Shown: piece by piece, positions 60,578 to 64,000 of the stretch
Layout: each line of letters opens with the position of its first letter
Position numbering within the stretch: position 1 is the first letter of the stretch
From: Aureimonas sp. SA4125
Lineage (GTDB): Bacteria; Pseudomonadota; Alphaproteobacteria; Rhizobiales; Rhizobiaceae
Length of the DNA: 64,000 bases
NCBI RefSeq assembly: GCF_019973775.1
Contig: NZ_AP025032.1
Location: 2,480,001-2,544,000 of the forward strand
Direction of reading: 5' to 3'
Translations under genes and position numbers: made by a program
Notes under the pieces: generated by a model
Told to the model about the DNA's origin: nothing
Database searches by the model: none
What the model saw: the letters and a program-made list of their open reading frames with translations, nothing else

Positions 60578-61261
60578 ATGCGCTCACATCAGCGACAGAT
60601 TGCAGCATGCCTGATGGCGGCGAGCTTCTTTCTCGGCTCCCCCCTGCCGGCGCACGCTCATCCGCATGTCTTCGTCAGCGCGACGATGACGGTCAGCGCG
60701 ACCCCCGAGGGAGACCTTCTGGCTGTGCACAACAGCTGGTGGATGGACGAGTTGTTCTCCTCGAGCGTCGTCGTCGACTTCGACGAGAACGCCAACGGCA
60801 GGCTCGATCCGGAGGAGCTCTCCGCCGTCGGCAAGCAGGTCGGCACGTCGATCAAGGAATGGTCCTACTACACCTTCGTGCGCCAGGGCGCCGGCGACGT
60901 TGCGCTGGCGGCGCCCGCGGCGCTCGACGTGGTCTTCGACGCCAAGCGCGGGCAGCTGCAATTCTCTTTCCAGATGAAGCCGGAAAAGCCGCTGAGGCTG
61001 AAGGGGCAGACCACCACCTTCTCCAATTTCGACGATACCTATTTTGTCGCCTTCGACTTCGCCGAGACCGGCGCATTCGTGACGAAGGACCTGCCGAGCG
61101 GCTGCAAGAGCGGCGAGTCGGCCCCCTCGCCGGACGAGGCGGCGAAATCCTGGATGGCGACCATCGCGGGTCTGGGACCGGGCGACACCGTGCCGGAGGA
61201 TGGAATCAAGTTCTCCGAGGTCCTGTCGACGAAGTTCACTCTCGACTGCAGCAAAGACTGA
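60578..61261 (+). CDS. DUF1007 exported protein with an EF-hand-like loop
   Basis: 227 residues from ATG 60578 (GGAG 7 bases upstream). A signal peptide (IAACLMAASFFLGSPLPAHA) precedes the mature HPHVFVSATMTV start typical of DUF1007. The stretch DENANGRLDPEE fits a 12-residue EF-hand metal loop (Asp1, Asn3, Asn5, Gly6, Leu8, Glu12). DUF1007 proteins are often beside nickel/cobalt or zinc transporters and are thought to be periplasmic accessory metal proteins. Here it converges on zur with an 18-base gap, and no transporter gene follows it on its own strand. Confidence 0.82.
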   Translation: MRSHQRQIAACLMAASFFLGSPLPAHAHPHVFVSATMTVSATPEGDLLAVHNSWWMDELFSSSVVVDFDENANGRLDPEELSAVGKQVGTSIKEWSYYTFVRQGAGDVALAAPAALDVVFDAKRGQLQFSFQMKPEKPLRLKGQTTTFSNFDDTYFVAFDFAETGAFVTKDLPSGCKSGESAPSPDEAAKSWMATIAGLGPGDTVPEDGIKFSEVLSTKFTLDCSKD

Positions 61262-61279
61262 TCGCCCCCGACGCGGCCG

Positions 61280-61675
61280 TCAGGCGGCGCAGGTGGCGCA
61301 GATGCCCTTGATTTCGATCGTCGTCTTCGACGGCGTGAACCGGTTGCCGTGCGCCCAGCCTGTGAGCCGCGCCTCGACGCCCTCGTCTGAGAATTCCGAG
61401 ACATTGCCGCACTTCTCGCAGATGGCGAAGGCCATCATCGAGGAGGCATGGCAATGCGGGTGGGCGCAGGCGACGAAGGCGTTGAGGCTTTCGAGCCGGT
61501 GCACGAGCCCGAAAGACAGCAGCTTGTCGAGCGCCCGGTAGACCTGGAGCGGTGCCCTGAGGCCGTCGTCGCGCAGGGTGTCGAGAATGGTGTAGGCGCT
61601 CAACGGCCCCTCGGCCTTTTCGAGGGCGCCGAGCACGAGGTTCTGGTTCTTTGTGAGCGTGGGCGTCATGGTCAT
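61280..61675 (-). CDS. zur: Zinc uptake regulator Zur (Fur family)
   Basis: 131 residues. A winged-helix DNA-binding domain (LSAYTILDTLRDDGLRAPLQ, VYRALDKLLSFGLVHRLESL) is followed by a metal-binding/dimer part with the structural zinc cysteines in CEKCGNVSEF and the final ICATCA. HPHCHASS supplies His/Cys ligands for regulatory zinc. With zinc it represses the znu genes. It starts inside the znuB stop (ATGA), so it is co-expressed with the transporter it regulates. Confidence 0.9.
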   Translation of the reverse strand: MTMTPTLTKNQNLVLGALEKAEGPLSAYTILDTLRDDGLRAPLQVYRALDKLLSFGLVHRLESLNAFVACAHPHCHASSMMAFAICEKCGNVSEFSDEGVEARLTGWAHGNRFTPSKTTIEIKGICATCAA

Positions 61676-62493
61676 CTGGCCTTCGACGGTCGGCCGTTCT
61701 CGGCCGGGGATAGTTTGAACGGCACGAGGCTGAGAAGAAAGAGCGCGAGTGACGCGACGACGATCGACGGGCCCGATGGCGTGTCGAATTCCAGCGAGCC
61801 GAACAGCCCGCCCGCGGCCGACAGCGCGCCGAGGAGCGCGGCGATCACCGCCATGCGCTCGGGCGTCGCGGCAAAGCGCCGGGCGGTCGCCGCCGGGATG
61901 ATCAGCATGGCGGTGATGAGAAGGATGCCGACGATCTTCATGGCGATGGCGATGACGAGCGCCATCAGGAGCATGAAGACCAGCCGCGAGCGCTCGGGCC
62001 GCATGCCTTCGGCCTCGGCGATCTCCGGGCTGACGGTCGCCGCCAGCAGCGGCCGCCACAAGAAGGCGAGCACGGCGAGGACGATTGCCCCGCCGGCATA
62101 GATGGCGACGAGGTCGGTCTTCGAGACGGCGAGGATGTCGCCGAACAGAAAGCCCATCAGGTCGATCCGCACCCAGGTCATGAAGGCCACCATCACCAGC
62201 CCCAGCGCGAGCGTCGCATGCGACAGGATGCCGAGGAGCGCATCGGTCGAAAGCGTGCCTTTGCGCTGCAGGAAGATTAACGCCAGCGACACCAGCGCCG
62301 CGACGACGAAGACGCCGATCATCATGTCGATCTGGAGAACCAGCGACAGGGCAATCCCCAGGAGGGCCGAGTGCGCCATGGTGTCGCCGAAATAGGCCAT
62401 GCGCCGCCAGACGACGAAGCAGCCAAGCGGCCCCGTCGTCAGGGCAAGGCCGATGCCGGCGAGGATGGCGCGGACGAAGAAGTCATCCAGCAT
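61672..62493 (-). CDS. znuB: Zinc ABC transporter permease ZnuB
   Basis: 273 residues, about eight hydrophobic helices. GPLGCFVVWRRMAYFGDTMA with the HSALLGIAL motif is the metal-permease signature, then MLIIPAATARRFAATPERM for the ATPase-contact loop. It moves Zn2+ through the inner membrane. It overlaps znuC by 11 bases and zur by four. Confidence 0.93.
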   Translation of the reverse strand: MLDDFFVRAILAGIGLALTTGPLGCFVVWRRMAYFGDTMAHSALLGIALSLVLQIDMMIGVFVVAALVSLALIFLQRKGTLSTDALLGILSHATLALGLVMVAFMTWVRIDLMGFLFGDILAVSKTDLVAIYAGGAIVLAVLAFLWRPLLAATVSPEIAEAEGMRPERSRLVFMLLMALVIAIAMKIVGILLITAMLIIPAATARRFAATPERMAVIAALLGALSAAGGLFGSLEFDTPSGPSIVVASLALFLLSLVPFKLSPAENGRPSKAR

Positions 62494-63403
62494 GGACGTG
62501 GCTCCCGGCCGCTGGTGCTCTGCGCTGGCTCACCGTCTCCCCTGGAGGCGGCGGCTCGTTCGATGCCGCGACGTCTGCCGGGCGGCCGCCATGATCCTCA
62601 TGATGATGGGAATGATCGTGATGGCCGTCGCCGGCATGGCAGTGGTCGGTCAGCGTGCCGTCGGCGTGCTCCACCCGGCCGTCCGGGAGATGGGTATGGT
62701 CGTGGTGGTGACGGTAGACCGCCAGCGTCCCCGCCGCCCGGGCGCCGAACAGCTTCAGGTATTCCGGGCTGGCAGCGACCTTTTCGGGCGTCCCGCGGCA
62801 GCAGACATGGCCGTTCAGGCACACCACCGTGTCGGTCTGCGCCATGACCACATGAAGGTCGTGCGAGATGAGCAGAACCCCGCAGCCGGTGCGGTCGCGG
62901 ATGTCGCCGATGAGTTCGTAGAGCTGCGTCTCGCCGGTGTAGTCGACGCCCTGCACCGGTTCGTCGAGGACGAGAAGATCCGGCTTGCGCGCCAGGGCCC
63001 GGGCCAGCAGCGCCCGCTGGAACTCGCCGCCGGAGAGATGCTGCACCTCGGCCTTCTTGAGATGCGCGATCCCGACGCTGCCGAGCGCAGCGTCGATCTC
63101 GGCGGGCCGGAGCCGACCCGTCAAAGACATCAGCCGCTCGACCGTCAGCGGCAGGGTCCAGTCGATCGCCAGCTTCTGCGGGACGTAGCCGACGGCGAGC
63201 CCCGGTCTGCGCACGGCGCTGCCCTCGTCCGGCTTCATCAGGCCGATCGCCATCTTGGCCGTCGTGCTCTTGCCCGAGCCGTTGGGCCCGATCAGCGTGA
63301 CGATCTCGCCGCGGCGTACGCCGAGGTCGACGCCCCGCACGAGCCAGCGGCCGGACCGGCTGATGCCGGCGCCGGCCAGGTTGAGGAGAAGATCTGCGGT
63401 CAC
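62483..63403 (-). CDS. znuC: Zinc ABC transporter ATP-binding protein ZnuC
   Basis: 306 residues from GTG 63403 (AGGTG five bases upstream); an in-frame ATG at 63496 would add 31 atypical residues. Walker A GPNGSGKSTT, signature LSGGEFQRALLARALA, Walker B LLVLDEPVQGVD, H-loop LLISHDLHVVM. An unusual C-terminal tail of about 60 residues has many His (for example HHHDHTHLPDGRVEHADG and GHHDHSHHHEDHGG) and may bind or sense zinc in the cytoplasm. First gene of the znuC-znuB-zur operon. Confidence 0.92.
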   Translation of the reverse strand: MTADLLLNLAGAGISRSGRWLVRGVDLGVRRGEIVTLIGPNGSGKSTTAKMAIGLMKPDEGSAVRRPGLAVGYVPQKLAIDWTLPLTVERLMSLTGRLRPAEIDAALGSVGIAHLKKAEVQHLSGGEFQRALLARALARKPDLLVLDEPVQGVDYTGETQLYELIGDIRDRTGCGVLLISHDLHVVMAQTDTVVCLNGHVCCRGTPEKVAASPEYLKLFGARAAGTLAVYRHHHDHTHLPDGRVEHADGTLTDHCHAGDGHHDHSHHHEDHGGRPADVAASNEPPPPGETVSQRRAPAAGSHVHAG

Positions 63404-63498
63404 CCGGGCACCTGTGGGGGAAGAGAGGTCTGTCGTCAGTCCACGGACGGTCGATGCTCGAAACACGCCTGCCGGGCTTGCGCTGCAATATCGCAAAC

Positions 63499-63534
63499 GT
63501 TATAGCATGACGCAAGGTGCCGTAATATCATTAC
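63499..63534. promoter_or_regulatory. Two Zur-box-like palindromes in the znuC-znuA intergenic region
   Basis: GTAATATCATTAC (63522-63534) is a perfect 5-bp inverted repeat with 3-nt centre, and GTTATAGCATGAC (63499-63511) is a near palindrome of the same form. Their centres are 23 bases apart, about two helix turns. Alphaproteobacterial Zur sites have this GTnATa..AtnAC form. Together they could repress both divergent znu promoters. Confidence 0.6.
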
Positions 63535-63556
63535 ATATGACATCGGAGAAAGTGCC

Positions 63557-64000
63557 ATGAAAACCCTAATCGCCCTGTCGACGACCGCCGCCTTGCTGGG
63601 CGCCTCCCTTCCCGCTCTGGCGGCGCCGGACGTGGTCGTGTCGATCAAGCCGATCCATTCGCTGGTTGCGGCCGTCATGCAAGGTGTCGGCGAGCCGAAA
63701 CTGATCATCGATGGCGCGGCCTCGCCCCACACCTATACGATGAAGCCGTCCAACGCCGCCGATCTCGAAGCGGCCGACATCGTCTTCTGGGCCGGCGACG
63801 GACTCGAGGCTTTTCTGAAGAAACCGATCGAGACGCTGGGCGCCAAGGCGAAGTCGGTCGAACTCGTCGACGCACCCGGCCTGATCCAGCTGAAGTTCCG
63901 CGAGGGCGGCGCTTTCGACGCACACGATCACGGGCACGAACATCACGAGGGCGAAGAAGGGGCCGACCATGCCGCCGCGGAGCACGACCACGCGGCGCAC
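63557..64000 (+). CDS. znuA: Zinc ABC transporter substrate-binding protein ZnuA (3' end missing)
   Basis: The first 148 codons are in the window and the frame is still open at its end. GGAG lies eight bases before ATG 63557. Signal peptide MKTLIALSTTAALLGASLPA (cleavage about 22), then VVVSIKPIHSLVAAVM, and the first Zn ligand His58 in ASPHTYTMKPS. From residue 124 comes a His/Asp/Glu-rich flexible loop (HDHGHEHHEGEEGADH), typical of ZnuA, which captures zinc in the periplasm. It is divergent from znuC. Confidence 0.93.
   Translation, partial: MKTLIALSTTAALLGASLPALAAPDVVVSIKPIHSLVAAVMQGVGEPKLIIDGAASPHTYTMKPSNAADLEAADIVFWAGDGLEAFLKKPIETLGAKAKSVELVDAPGLIQLKFREGGAFDAHDHGHEHHEGEEGADHAAAEHDHAAH

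Overview
The window is a high-GC stretch (roughly two thirds G+C by eye) of an alphaproteobacterial chromosome. The PccA/PccB pair, the F1-ATPase chaperone ATP12, the fused rif-str-S10-spc-alpha ribosomal block with adk after secY, and the znuA / znuCB-zur layout point to the order Hyphomicrobiales (Rhizobiales). An Aurantimonadaceae-like organism is a guess I cannot test without a search.

Left part (1-21,500) holds housekeeping and metabolic genes: a truncated glutathione S-transferase, MgtE Mg2+ channel, two small exported proteins, tRNA-Leu(GAG), LipB, acylphosphatase, propionyl-CoA carboxylase alpha and, 4.8 kb away, beta, an EamA permease, a YaiI/DUF188 protein, a membrane cytochrome b with a Tat-exported molybdopterin oxidoreductase, a PAS-GGDEF diguanylate cyclase, an rluC/D-like, HAD phosphatase and ATP12 operon, CrcB, a DUF3291 remnant, a Do-type protease with RarA, a tiny exported peptide with its own terminator, and an extended-SDR reductase.

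Middle part (21,511-53,620), all on the minus strand, is the transcription/translation superoperon, read right to left: tRNA-Trp, secE, nusG, rplK, rplA, rplJ, rplL, rpoB, rpoC, a terminator, a promoter, rpsL, rpsG, fusA, tuf, rpsJ to rpsQ (S10), rplN to adk (spc), rpsM to rplQ (alpha), and a final terminator. Perfect hairpins without a clear U-tract lie at most of the junctions that are operon borders in E. coli. The longest is an 18-bp stem between rplL and rpoB.

Right part: between tRNA-Trp and a second, apparently base-identical tuf gene sits a four-gene glycosyltransferase block (53,692-57,303). It is arranged as two divergent pairs, each with a DxD glycosyltransferase first and a sialyltransferase-like Rossmann protein second. 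It is the most accessory-looking part of the window and the best candidate for an undescribed function, probably in surface glycans. After tuf come tRNA-Gly and tRNA-Tyr, a divergent rlmB-type methyltransferase, and a zinc-homeostasis locus: a DUF1007 protein with an EF-hand-like loop, zur, znuB, znuC, and divergent znuA, which runs off the end. Two Zur-box-like palindromes lie between znuC and znuA.

Everything here was read by eye. Family names rest on motif recognition, not on searches, and no CRISPR array, insertion sequence or prophage was seen.
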